Source: an uncultured Schumannella sp. (GTDB lineage Bacteria > Actinomycetota > Actinomycetes > Actinomycetales > Microbacteriaceae). Taken from it: a stretch of DNA of 64,000 nucleotides. The DNA is taken from contig NZ_CAJQNT010000005.1 in NCBI RefSeq assembly GCF_905479755.1, positions 1 through 64,000 on the forward strand, in the 5' to 3' direction. The notes under the pieces are model-generated. The model ran no database searches and was not told the DNA's origin. It saw nothing but the letters and a program-made list of their open reading frames with translations. The translations under genes were made by a program, and so were the position numbers. Positions 8,665-16,546 of this stretch are shown here, in pieces; within the stretch, counting starts at the first letter, position 1, and each line of letters starts with the position of its first letter.

Positions 8665-9605
8665 TCGCCGATCAGCTCGGAGCGGTGGATCAGCGCGGCG
8701 GCGCCGATCAGCGGGCCGTCGCCGGAGAGCGCGGAGGGCACGACCCGCACCTTGGTGACGAAGCCGAACTGGACGTGCTCGGCGATCGGCTCGCGAATCA
8801 GGTCGAACAGGTCCGGAGTCACGTGAGAGAAGCCGCCGCCGATCGCGACCACATCGAGGTCGACGAGCGCGGTCGCCGAGGCGATCGCCTGCCCGATCGC
8901 GCGACCCGAGCGGGCGACCGCGCGGCGGGCGATCTCGTCGCCGGCGGCGTAGGCGGCCGCGAGCTCCTCGCCGGTCGACCCGTCCCAGCCTTCGCGACGC
9001 GCCCAGGCGACCGTCTTGGGGCCTGAGGCGACCGCCTCCCGGCATCCGGCCCCACCGCACGCGCACGGGTCGTCGAATCCGGCGACCTCGACGTGCCCGA
9101 TGTGACCGGCGTTGCCGGTCGGGCCGGGAACCGTGCGACCCCCGAGGATCAGGCCGCCGCCGACGCCCGTCGACACGATCATTCCCATCGCGTTGTCGGC
9201 GCCGCGCGCCGCGCCCACCCAGTGTTCGGCGAGCGCGATGCACAGGCCATCCATCCGTAGCGTGACGGGAATGCCTGGCGCGACCGGTTCGACGACGCTG
9301 CGCACCAGGTCGCGCAGCGGGTAGTCGCGCCAGTTCGCCAGGTTGAGCGGCGAAACCGCCCCCGCCCCCACATTGATCGGGCCGGCCGCGCCGATTCCGG
9401 CGCCGACGAGCTCGTGCTCGGGGGCCAGGCTCGCGAGCGCCGCCATCGTGGCGCCCGTGACGGCCTCGGCCAGCTGCTCGGAGGTCGATCCCGCGCCGGT
9501 CGGTCGGCGGTGGCGCGAGGAGGTGACGACCGCGCCGTCGGCGGTGACGAGCGCGGCTTCGACCTTCGTGCCGCCGAGGTCGAGGGCGAGAGCAACTGGA
9601 ATCAC
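8661..9605 (-). CDS. ROK family sugar kinase
   Basis: The 314-aa product begins with the phosphate-binding strand ALALDLGGTKVEAALV and contains GVGGGLILGG and the ROK zinc motif GHIGHVEV...CACGGAGCREA. There is no N-terminal helix-turn-helix, so it is an enzyme rather than a NagC/XylR-type repressor. The likely activity is ATP-dependent phosphorylation of glucose or another hexose or N-acetylhexosamine. The start is GTG at 9605. It is divergent from the SRPBCC gene across 138 bases. Confidence 0.87.
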   Translation of the reverse strand: MIPVALALDLGGTKVEAALVTADGAVVTSSRHRRPTGAGSTSEQLAEAVTGATMAALASLAPEHELVGAGIGAAGPINVGAGAVSPLNLANWRDYPLRDLVRSVVEPVAPGIPVTLRMDGLCIALAEHWVGAARGADNAMGMIVSTGVGGGLILGGRTVPGPTGNAGHIGHVEVAGFDDPCACGGAGCREAVASGPKTVAWARREGWDGSTGEELAAAYAAGDEIARRAVARSGRAIGQAIASATALVDLDVVAIGGGFSHVTPDLFDLIREPIAEHVQFGFVTKVRVVPSALSGDGPLIGAAALIHRSELIGD

Positions 9606-9743
9606 GAGGCGGACTGCTTTCGGTCGGCGCGGTCACGGCGTCAGCGCACGCGCGCGGCGGGTGGGCGAGGGGATCTCCCCTTCAGCGTAGCGATCGCCGC
9701 GTCGCTGCCCCCGCGGGGGTCGACCGCGCCGTACACTGGCCGC

Positions 9744-10199
9744 GTGAACGGCGTCTCGCGGCTGGAACGGGTGATCGATCTGCCGCGTTCGATCGTCTGG
9801 GAGGCGCTCGTCGATCCGATTCTGAGCGAGGGCTGGCTTCACCCCGACGCGAGTCTGCTCGACGGCGTCGAGGTGCTCGAACGCCGCGACCCGGTTGCTG
9901 AAACGCCCGAGCTGCCCGCGATCCTCGAATCCGACGGCCCGCACCTCGGGCACGTGCGCGTCGAGGTGACCGAATCGCGCGGCGGCACGCGCGGCGGCGT
10001 CACCGAGGTCGTCCTCACCGTTCCCCAGCACATCGACGACCGCTTCCGCGCACCGTTGATCGCGGGCTGGCAGACGCGGCTCGACCAGCTCGAGGGTCTG
10101 CTGCGCGGGCATCCGGTCGATTGGGACAACTGGGAACGCGACCACGGCGCCGACTACGAGAGCCACCTCGTGCGCGCCGCGACGGCGGCATCCCCCTGA
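9744..10199 (+). CDS. SRPBCC/START-like domain protein (AHSA1-type)
   Basis: The 151-aa protein has the pattern of the AHSA1/SRPBCC fold: an N-terminal strand RLERVIDLPRSIVWEALVDP, central beta strands, and a C-terminal helix (RFRAPLIAGWQTRLDQLEGLLRG). Such proteins form a hydrophobic ligand cavity; the ligand here is unknown. GTG at 9744 was chosen because the family pattern begins immediately after it and the longer open frame overlaps the ROK gene promoter. It appears to be transcribed alone. Confidence 0.8.
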   Translation: MNGVSRLERVIDLPRSIVWEALVDPILSEGWLHPDASLLDGVEVLERRDPVAETPELPAILESDGPHLGHVRVEVTESRGGTRGGVTEVVLTVPQHIDDRFRAPLIAGWQTRLDQLEGLLRGHPVDWDNWERDHGADYESHLVRAATAASP

Positions 10200-10245
10200 G
10201 AGTCTCCTCCCTGAGTTCGGCAGGCACGCTCGCTAGACTCAGGGG

Positions 10246-11274
10246 GTGAATGCCACCAATTCCGGCGTGACGACGCGCACCGCGCTCGCTCCCGCCGAAC
10301 GCGCGACCCGGTTGCTCGGCGCCGAGCTGACCGAGAAGAGCCTGCGGCTGCATCTGGAAGGTCTTCCGGGCGTCGACGCGGTCGGCCTCGAACAGCGCGC
10401 CGCCGCCCTCGGAACCCGCTCGATCAAGACCACCTCGAAGGCCTGGGCCCTCGACCGCATCATCGAGCTGATCGACCTCACGACGCTCGAGGGCGCCGAC
10501 ACGCCCGGCAAGGTCCGCTCGCTCGTAGCGAAGGCGGTCACCCCGGATCCGAGCTCTCCCGACACGCCCCGCGTCGCGGCGGTCTGCGTCTACGGCGACA
10601 TGGTTCCGGATGCGGTGGCCGCCCTCGGCGCGCTCCACGGTGATCCGGACGACGGCCTGATCTCCGTCGCGGCGGTCGCGACCGCCTTCCCGAGCGGCCG
10701 TGCCTCGCTCGCGGTGAAGCTCGCCGACACCCGCGACGCGGTCGCGGCGGGCGCCGACGAGATCGACATGGTGATCGACCGGGGGGCGTTCCTCGCGGGC
10801 CGCTACGGCGAGGTCTTCGAGCAGATCGTCGCCGTGAAGGAGGCCTGCCGCCGCGAGGACGGCAGCTTCGCGAGCCTCAAGGTGATCCTCGAGACGGGCG
10901 AGCTGAACTCCTACGACAACGTGCGCCGCGCCAGCTGGCTGGCGATCCTCGCCGGGGGCGACTTCATCAAGACCTCGACCGGCAAGGTGAGCCCCGCCGC
11001 CACCCTGCCGGTGACGCTTCTCATGCTCGAGGTGGTGCGCGATTGGTATCGCCTCACGGGCGAGAAGATCGGCGTGAAGCCGGCCGGAGGCATCCGCACC
11101 TCGAAGGATGCGATCAAATACCTCGTGACCGTCGCCGAGACGGTCGGCGAGGAGTGGCTGCAGCCGCACCTGTTCCGCTTCGGCGCGTCGAGCCTTCTCA
11201 ACGATGTGCTCCTGCAGCGCCAGAAGCTCCAGACCGGCCACTACTCCGGCCCCGACTACGTCACGATCGACTAA
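10246..11274 (+). CDS. deoC: Deoxyribose-phosphate aldolase
   Basis: This 342-aa class I aldolase splits 2-deoxyribose-5-phosphate into glyceraldehyde-3-phosphate and acetaldehyde. The Schiff-base lysine is Lys242 in DFIKTSTGKVSPAAT, and the proton-relay lysine is Lys278 in IGVKPAGGIRTSKDA. About 90 N-terminal residues precede the core, as in the long actinobacterial DeoC form. The GTG start at 10246 leads a three-gene operon in which the two following aldehyde dehydrogenase genes could oxidise the acetaldehyde released. Confidence 0.94.
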   Translation: MNATNSGVTTRTALAPAERATRLLGAELTEKSLRLHLEGLPGVDAVGLEQRAAALGTRSIKTTSKAWALDRIIELIDLTTLEGADTPGKVRSLVAKAVTPDPSSPDTPRVAAVCVYGDMVPDAVAALGALHGDPDDGLISVAAVATAFPSGRASLAVKLADTRDAVAAGADEIDMVIDRGAFLAGRYGEVFEQIVAVKEACRREDGSFASLKVILETGELNSYDNVRRASWLAILAGGDFIKTSTGKVSPAATLPVTLLMLEVVRDWYRLTGEKIGVKPAGGIRTSKDAIKYLVTVAETVGEEWLQPHLFRFGASSLLNDVLLQRQKLQTGHYSGPDYVTID

Positions 11275-11284
11275 GGACCGCAGC

Positions 11285-12835
11285 ATGGTGAAAGACATCG
11301 ACATCCCCGCCGGCGCCGGATTCCTGGACTACGCCCCGGCGCCCGAGTCGACGAGCATCCTGAAGCTTCGTGACTCCTACGGCCTGTTCATCGACGGCGA
11401 CTTCGTCGACGGGCACGGCACGCCGTTTTCCACCGTGTCGCCCGCGACCGAGAAGGTGATCGCCGAGATCGCGACCGCCAACGAGCGCGACGTCGATCTG
11501 GCGGTCGCCGCGGCCCGCCGCGCCTACGACAAGACCTGGTCGAAGCTTTCGGGCGCCGACCGCGGCAAGTACCTGTTCCGCATCGCCCGCCTCGTGCAGG
11601 AGCGTGCCCGTGAGCTCGCGGTCGCCGAGAGCCTCGACAACGGCAAGCCGATCAAGGAGAGCCGCGACGTCGACGTGCCGCTGGTGGCGGCCTGGTTCTT
11701 CTACTACGCCGGCTGGGCCGACAAGCTCGACTACGCGGGCCTCGGCGCGAACCCGAAGGCGCTCGGCGTGGCCGGGCAGGTCATCCCGTGGAACTTCCCC
11801 CTCCTGATGCTCGCCTGGAAGGTCGCCCCGGCGCTCGCCGCGGGCAACACGGTGGTGCTGAAGCCGGCCGAGACGACCTCGCTCACGGCGCTGCTGTTCG
11901 CCGAGATCCTGCAGCAGGCCGACCTGCCGAAGGGTGTCGTCAACATCGTCACCGGGGCGGGCGCGACGGGTGCGACGCTCGTGCGGCATCCGGACGTCGA
12001 CAAGGTCGCCTTCACCGGCTCGACCGCGGTCGGTCGGGAGATCGCCAAGGCGATCGCCGGCACCGGCAAGAAGGTCACGCTCGAGCTCGGCGGCAAGGCG
12101 GCCAACATCGTCTTCGATGACGCGCCGATCGATCAGGCGATCGAGGGCATCGTCAACGGCATCTTCTTCAACCAGGGCCACGTCTGCTGCGCCGGTAGCC
12201 GCCTGCTGGTGCAGGAGAACATTCACGACGAGGTGATCGACCGCCTGAAGAGCCGGCTGTCGACACTGCGGCTCGGCGATCCGCTCGACAAGAACACCGA
12301 CATCGGGGCCATCAACTCGCAGGAGCAGCTCGAGCGCATCACGGCGCTCGTTGCCGCGGGCGAGGCGGAGGGCGCCGAGCGCTGGAGTGCCCCGTGCGAC
12401 TTCCCCGAGAACGGGTTCTGGTACGCGCCGACGATCTTCACCAACGTGTCGACCAGTTCGCGCGTGGCGCGCGAAGAGATCTTCGGCCCGGTGCTCAGCG
12501 TGCTGACCTTCCGCACCCCCGCGGAGGCGATCGCGAAGGCGAACAACACTCCTTACGGCCTCTCGGCGGGCATCTGGAGCGACAAGGGTTCCAAGATCCT
12601 TGCCGTCGCCGACAAGCTGCGCGCGGGGGTGATCTGGGCGAACACCTTCAACCGTTTCGACCCGGCGTCGCCGTTCGGCGGCTACAAGGAGTCCGGCTAC
12701 GGCCGCGAGGGCGGCCGCCACGGCCTCACCGCGTACCTCGCCGCCAGCGGGTCGAGTAGCCCGCGGAGCGACAACCCCCGCGGGTCGAGTAGCCCGCGCA
12801 GCGGGCGTATCGAGACCAAGGGAGCCGGCCGATGA
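11285..12835 (+). CDS. Aldehyde dehydrogenase with repeat-encoded C-terminal tail
   Basis: The 516-aa NAD(P)-dependent aldehyde dehydrogenase starts at ATG 11285, 10 bases after deoC. It has VIPWNFPLLMLAWKVAPAL, the catalytic glutamate in VTLELGGKAANIVF, and the catalytic cysteine Cys301 in GHVCCAGSR. With DeoC it likely oxidises acetaldehyde to acetate. The normal family C-terminus (GREGGRHGLTAYL) is followed by about 28 residues rich in Ser, Pro and Arg (GSSSPRSDNPRGSSSPRSGR) encoded by two copies of the dispersed palindromic repeat, so the gene end has been altered by that element. The stop overlaps the next gene by 4 bases. Confidence 0.93.
   Translation: MVKDIDIPAGAGFLDYAPAPESTSILKLRDSYGLFIDGDFVDGHGTPFSTVSPATEKVIAEIATANERDVDLAVAAARRAYDKTWSKLSGADRGKYLFRIARLVQERARELAVAESLDNGKPIKESRDVDVPLVAAWFFYYAGWADKLDYAGLGANPKALGVAGQVIPWNFPLLMLAWKVAPALAAGNTVVLKPAETTSLTALLFAEILQQADLPKGVVNIVTGAGATGATLVRHPDVDKVAFTGSTAVGREIAKAIAGTGKKVTLELGGKAANIVFDDAPIDQAIEGIVNGIFFNQGHVCCAGSRLLVQENIHDEVIDRLKSRLSTLRLGDPLDKNTDIGAINSQEQLERITALVAAGEAEGAERWSAPCDFPENGFWYAPTIFTNVSTSSRVAREEIFGPVLSVLTFRTPAEAIAKANNTPYGLSAGIWSDKGSKILAVADKLRAGVIWANTFNRFDPASPFGGYKESGYGREGGRHGLTAYLAASGSSSPRSDNPRGSSSPRSGRIETKGAGR
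12750..12817 (+). repeat. Dispersed palindromic repeat A, one half and one full copy inside a CDS
   Basis: A half copy (ggtcgagtagcccgcggagc, from 12750) and a full copy (12783-12817, ggtcgagtagc... to ...gcgtatcgagacc) lie inside the 3' end of the aldehyde dehydrogenase gene. They differ from the intergenic copies near 27 and 28.7 kb by T-to-C (ggtcgag for ggttgag) and A-to-G (cgagacc for cgaaacc) changes. The reading frame used here avoids the TAG stop within the repeat. Confidence 0.8.
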
Positions 12836-13692
12836 CCCACCTGACGATCCCCAAGACCTACAAGCTCTACATCGGCGGCAAGTTCCCGCGCACCGAGTCG
12901 GGGCGAAGCTACGAGGTGACGACGCCGAAGGGCAAGTTCCTCGCCAACGCCGCCCTGGCCAGCCGCAAGGACGGTCGGGATGCGGTTGTCGCCGCCCGCG
13001 CCGCCCAGCCCGGCTGGGCCGGTGCCACCGCCTACAACCGCGGTCAGGTGCTGTACCGCATCGCCGAGGTGCTGGAGGGGCGGCGCGAGCAGTTCGTCGC
13101 CGAGATCTCCGCCTCCGAGGGGGTGTCGAAGTCGGTCGCGACCGCGCAGGTGGAGGCGGCGATCGACTCCTGGGTGTGGTTCGCCGGCTGGGCCGACAAG
13201 TACGTGCAGGTCGCGGGCACCGGCAACCCGGTCGCGGGACCGTACTTCAACCTCTCGGTGCCCGAGCCGACCGGGGTCGTCGCGATCGTCGCGCCGCAGG
13301 GCAAGGGCGCGTCGCTCCTGGGTCTTGTCAACGTCGTCGCTCCCGCGATCGTCAGCGGCAACACGGTGGTCGTGATCGCGAGCCAGCAGCACCCGCTCAG
13401 CTCGATCAGCCTCGCCGAGGTCTTCGCCACGAGCGACCTCCCGGGGGGCGTCGTCAACGTGCTCACCGGCTCGCCCGCCGAGATCGCGCCGTGGCTCGCG
13501 AGCCACGCCGATGTCAACGCGCTCGACTTGGCCGGCGCCGACGCGCTCGACTGGGTGGAGCTCGAGATCGCGGCGGCGGACACGCTGAAGCGGGTCCTGC
13601 ATCCGGAGCCCGGTGTTCCGCCGCGGACGCTCGACCGCATCGTCGCGCTCACCGAGACGAAGACGGTCTGGCACACCAAGTCGCTGATCTGA
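12832..13692 (+). CDS. Truncated aldehyde dehydrogenase family protein lacking the catalytic domain
   Basis: The 286-aa protein matches the N-terminal cofactor-binding half of aldehyde dehydrogenases (YKLYIGGKFPRTESGRSYEV, EPTGVVAIVAPQGKGASLLG, GGVVNVLTGSPAEIAPWLA) but ends after the Rossmann region. It lacks the catalytic-cysteine domain and the conserved GGK glutamate motif. The open frame is intact and overlaps the full-length gene by 4 bases (ATGA), so it looks like a conserved partner rather than fresh decay. It may assemble with the full-length enzyme or modulate it; that is inference. Confidence 0.85.
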   Translation: MTHLTIPKTYKLYIGGKFPRTESGRSYEVTTPKGKFLANAALASRKDGRDAVVAARAAQPGWAGATAYNRGQVLYRIAEVLEGRREQFVAEISASEGVSKSVATAQVEAAIDSWVWFAGWADKYVQVAGTGNPVAGPYFNLSVPEPTGVVAIVAPQGKGASLLGLVNVVAPAIVSGNTVVVIASQQHPLSSISLAEVFATSDLPGGVVNVLTGSPAEIAPWLASHADVNALDLAGADALDWVELEIAAADTLKRVLHPEPGVPPRTLDRIVALTETKTVWHTKSLI

Positions 13693-13728
13693 GCCGCGCC
13701 TCGCGTACGCCGTCGCGAGCCGCGCGAC

Positions 13729-13777
13729 CGGTGCCAAAAGTGCGATCGCGGCGCGCAAGATCGCGCTTTTGGCGCCG
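13729..13777. repeat. Palindromic repeat B, copy 1
   Basis: Arms CGGTGCCAAAAGTGCGATC (13729-13747) and GATCGCGCTTTTGGCGCCG (13759-13777) pair at 17 of 19 positions around an 11-base loop. A close relative lies at 16418-16482 with the same GGTGCCAAAAG-YGCGATC core. It occupies the 178-base gap after the truncated aldehyde dehydrogenase gene and could act as a transcription terminator. Confidence 0.75.
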
Positions 13778-13870
13778 CTCGCGGGAACGGGCGCGCGCGT
13801 TTGCGAGCACGGGGGACGACATCTCGTCGAGACGCGGGAATTCTTCAGGCCGGCGCTCTAGCGTGGCGGC

Positions 13871-15373
13871 ATGCGCATCCTCCTGACCGGCGCCACCGGA
13901 TATCTGGGCGGGCGCTTGGCTCCCCGGTTGTTGGAACGTGGTCACGAGGTGCGCGTGCTGGTGCGCGACGCGTCGCGCCTCCGCGATGTGCCCTGGGCGG
14001 CGGATGTCGAGGTCGTTGAGGGCGATCTGGGCGACGCGGATGCGGTACACCGCGCGCTCCGGGATCGCGAGGTCGCGTACTACCTGGTGCACTCGATGTC
14101 GGCGCACATGGACTTCGCCGACGTCGATCGGCGCCACGCCGAGACCTTCGCCGCGGCGGCGCGCGAGGCGGGCGTCTCACGCATCGTGTACCTCGGCGGG
14201 TTGCACCCCGAGGGCCGGCTGTCGCCGCACCTGCGCTCGCGCGCCGAGGTCGGCGACATTCTGCTCGCCTCCGGGGTGCCGACGGCGGCGCTCCAGGCGG
14301 GGGTGGTGATCGGATCCGGCTCGGCGAGTTTCGAGATGATCCGGCACCTGACCGAGGTGCTGCCTTACATGCCGGCGCCCAAATGGGTGCGCAACTTCAT
14401 CCAGCCGATCGCGGTGCGCGACGTGCTCTACTACCTGCTCGAGGCCGCCGCGCTGCCGCCCGAGGTGAACCGCGCCTTCGACATCGGCGGCCCCGACGTG
14501 CTGCGCTACGGCCAGATGATGAACGGCTACGCGGTCGAGGCGGGCCTGCACCAGCGTCCGATCGCCTCGCTTCCGGTGCTGACGCCGTGGCTCGCCTCGC
14601 ACTGGGTCAACCTGGTCACGCCCATTCCGCGCGCCCTCGCGGTGCCGCTCGTGACGAGCCTGCAGAACGACGCGGTGTGCCGCGAGCACGACATCTCCCG
14701 GTGGATTCCCGACCCCGAGGGCGGGCTGACCGGCTATCGGCGCGCGGTGCGCCTGGCGCTCGGCAAGATGCGGTCGGGCGAGGTGGAGACTAGTTGGCAG
14801 AACGATCAGGTGCTCGGCGCGCCGAGCGACCCGCTGCCGAGCGACCCGGAGTGGGCCGGTCACACGGTCTACGTGGATGAGCGAGAGCAGGTCTCGACCG
14901 CCTCGCCCGAGCGGCTGTGGAGCGTGATCGAGGGGATCGGCGGTGAGAACGGCTGGTACTCCTTGCCGCTCGCCTGGGCGCTGCGCGGCTGGCTCGACAA
15001 GCTCGTCGGCGGGGTGGGTCTGCGTCGTGGGCGCCGTCATCCGCACGAGTTGGCGCTCGGCGAGGCGCTCGATTTCTGGCGCGTGGAGGAGTTGGACCGC
15101 GGCCGCGTGCTGCGACTGCGCGCCGAGATGAAGCTACCCGGGCGCGCCTGGCTCGAGCTCTCGGCGCTTCCGCATCCGGACGGCTCGCGATACCGGCAGC
15201 GTGCGGTGTTCTTCCCGCGCGGGCTCGCCGGGCGGTTGTACTGGTTCGCGATTCTGCCCTTTCATGGCGTGATCTTCCGCGGCATGGCGCTACGCATCAC
15301 AGAACGCGCCGAGGCCGAGGCGCGCGCAGACGGGGCCGCGGCGAGCCCCGCGGACGAGATCACGACTCGGTGA
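13871..15373 (+). CDS. SDR-type NAD(P)-binding protein fused to a DUF2867-like domain
   Basis: The 500-aa product begins with an extended/atypical SDR Rossmann fold (ILLTGATGYLGGRLAPRLLERG; VAYYLVHSM; IVYLGGLHPEG) of about 290 residues. A C-terminal region of about 170 residues (ERLWSVIEGIGGENGWYSLPLAW ... LPFHGVIFRGMA) matches the DUF2867 pattern of lipid- or ligand-binding SRPBCC-like folds. It is probably a cytoplasmic or membrane-associated oxidoreductase of unknown substrate. The ATG start lies directly before the Rossmann strand. Confidence 0.87.
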   Translation: MRILLTGATGYLGGRLAPRLLERGHEVRVLVRDASRLRDVPWAADVEVVEGDLGDADAVHRALRDREVAYYLVHSMSAHMDFADVDRRHAETFAAAAREAGVSRIVYLGGLHPEGRLSPHLRSRAEVGDILLASGVPTAALQAGVVIGSGSASFEMIRHLTEVLPYMPAPKWVRNFIQPIAVRDVLYYLLEAAALPPEVNRAFDIGGPDVLRYGQMMNGYAVEAGLHQRPIASLPVLTPWLASHWVNLVTPIPRALAVPLVTSLQNDAVCREHDISRWIPDPEGGLTGYRRAVRLALGKMRSGEVETSWQNDQVLGAPSDPLPSDPEWAGHTVYVDEREQVSTASPERLWSVIEGIGGENGWYSLPLAWALRGWLDKLVGGVGLRRGRRHPHELALGEALDFWRVEELDRGRVLRLRAEMKLPGRAWLELSALPHPDGSRYRQRAVFFPRGLAGRLYWFAILPFHGVIFRGMALRITERAEAEARADGAAASPADEITTR

Positions 15374-15380
15374 CGAAAAG

Positions 15381-15396
15381 GTAACAAACCGGTAAC
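15381..15396 (+). promoter_or_regulatory. Candidate MtrA-type box (GTAAC-N6-GTAAC)
   Basis: Two direct GTAAC repeats (15381-15385 and 15392-15396) separated by six bases sit in the 99-base gap upstream of the glycerophosphodiesterase gene. Direct GTAAC repeats with this spacing have been described for the actinobacterial response regulator MtrA, which controls cell-envelope genes. Only the sequence match supports it here. Confidence 0.45.
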
Positions 15397-15472
15397 GCAA
15401 CCTGCTAAGTTCGAGGCACCCGCAGCGACGCGGGGACCACACCCGTGGTGAACCCGAACCGAAAGCGTGTCA

Positions 15473-16390
15473 ATGGCGACATCGCAGCCCGTTGCCGAGT
15501 CCCCGAAACTCGGTCACCCCACCCATCCGCTTCGGCGTGCTCTCGTCGCCAGCGCGCTCACCCTGGGCCTCGTGCTCGTGATGGCGCTCAACCCCGACGC
15601 CGTGCGCGTGTTCGCCGCGAGCCCGTTCGGCGAACTCCGAAGCCCGGGGGAGTCGGCCTTCATCGCCGCCCACCGCGGCGACCGGTCCGATGCGCCCGAG
15701 AACACCCTGCCGGCCTTCGAGTCCGCGTTCGAGAGCGGCTTCGCTTTCGTCGAAACCGACCTCCAGCTGACGCGCGACGGCCACGTCGTGCTGATGCACG
15801 ACCCGAGCGTCGATCGCACCACGAACGGCACCGGCAACGTCGCGAGCATGACGCTTGAGGAGCTGCGCACACTTGATGCCGGAGCCTGGTGCGACGAACG
15901 CTTCCGCGGAACACTCGTGCCCACCTTCGGGGAGTTCCTCGACCTGCTGGCGGCATCTGAGTCACGCGCCCTGCTCGAGCTGAAGGGCGACTGGACGCCC
16001 ACCGAGGTGCGCTCGATGCTCGCCGAGATCTTCCCGCGCGGGGTGCAGAACCGCGTCGCCTTCGCGAGCTTCAGCAAGGAGTCGCTCACCTCGCTCGCCG
16101 AGGCGGCGGCGGTGTTCCCGCGCATCGTCTTGCGCAAGACGCTCCCCGAGGATCCGGTCGCGCTCGTCGAGAAGTACTTCGCCAGCGCGATCATGACGCG
16201 CACCGAGGAGCTGGAGGCCCGCCCCGACGTCGTCGTGGCGATGCACGAGGCGGGACTCGGGGTGCTGCTCTATACGCTCAACGACCGCGAGAGCTGGGCC
16301 GAGGCGCTCGCGCTCGGGGTCGACGGGATCGCCACCGACCGCCCCAGCGCCCTCGACGGCTGGATCGCACAGACCGCGCCCGGAACCTAG
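15473..16390 (+). CDS. Glycerophosphodiester phosphodiesterase, membrane anchored
   Basis: The 305-aa protein has one hydrophobic segment near residues 25-45 (LVASALTLGLVLVMALN), probably a signal anchor, then a GDPD TIM barrel with AHRGDRSDAPENT, ETDLQLTRDGHVVLMHDPSVDRTTNG, and the C-terminal GVDGIATDRPSAL. It would hydrolyse glycerophosphodiesters to glycerol-3-phosphate outside the membrane. ATG at 15473 is preferred over GTG at 15467 because a gaaag element lies 7 bases upstream of it. A candidate MtrA box upstream suggests envelope-linked control. Confidence 0.9.
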   Translation: MATSQPVAESPKLGHPTHPLRRALVASALTLGLVLVMALNPDAVRVFAASPFGELRSPGESAFIAAHRGDRSDAPENTLPAFESAFESGFAFVETDLQLTRDGHVVLMHDPSVDRTTNGTGNVASMTLEELRTLDAGAWCDERFRGTLVPTFGEFLDLLAASESRALLELKGDWTPTEVRSMLAEIFPRGVQNRVAFASFSKESLTSLAEAAAVFPRIVLRKTLPEDPVALVEKYFASAIMTRTEELEARPDVVVAMHEAGLGVLLYTLNDRESWAEALALGVDGIATDRPSALDGWIAQTAPGT

Positions 16391-16417
16391 GTTCGGCGCC
16401 ATGCGCTGTTCAAACGA

Positions 16418-16482
16418 CCCTCGAGCGGTGCCAAAAGCGCGATCCGAGCGCGCAACATCGCACCTTTCGCACCGCTCGAGGG
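16418..16482. repeat. Palindromic repeat B, copy 2
   Basis: Arms 16418-16443 (CCCTCGAGCGGTGCCAAAAG...) and 16457-16482 pair at 23 of 26 positions around a 13-base loop. The core matches copy 1 at 13729. It lies between two convergent genes (the glycerophosphodiesterase and the M20 peptidase), a position fitting a bidirectional terminator, although there is no T tract. Confidence 0.75.
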
Positions 16483-16546
16483 GATATCGAACGAGCACAC
16501 GGTGCCCGCGTTCACCACCTCGCGGGGAACGACACCTAGGCGGCGG

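Noticed and set aside
15374-15470. c-di-AMP (ydaO-type) riboswitch before the glycerophosphodiesterase gene
   Set aside because: Some pieces (gctaa, ggggacc, ggtgaa) resemble the consensus, but their order is wrong and no full fold could be built; the GTAAC repeat explains part of it better.
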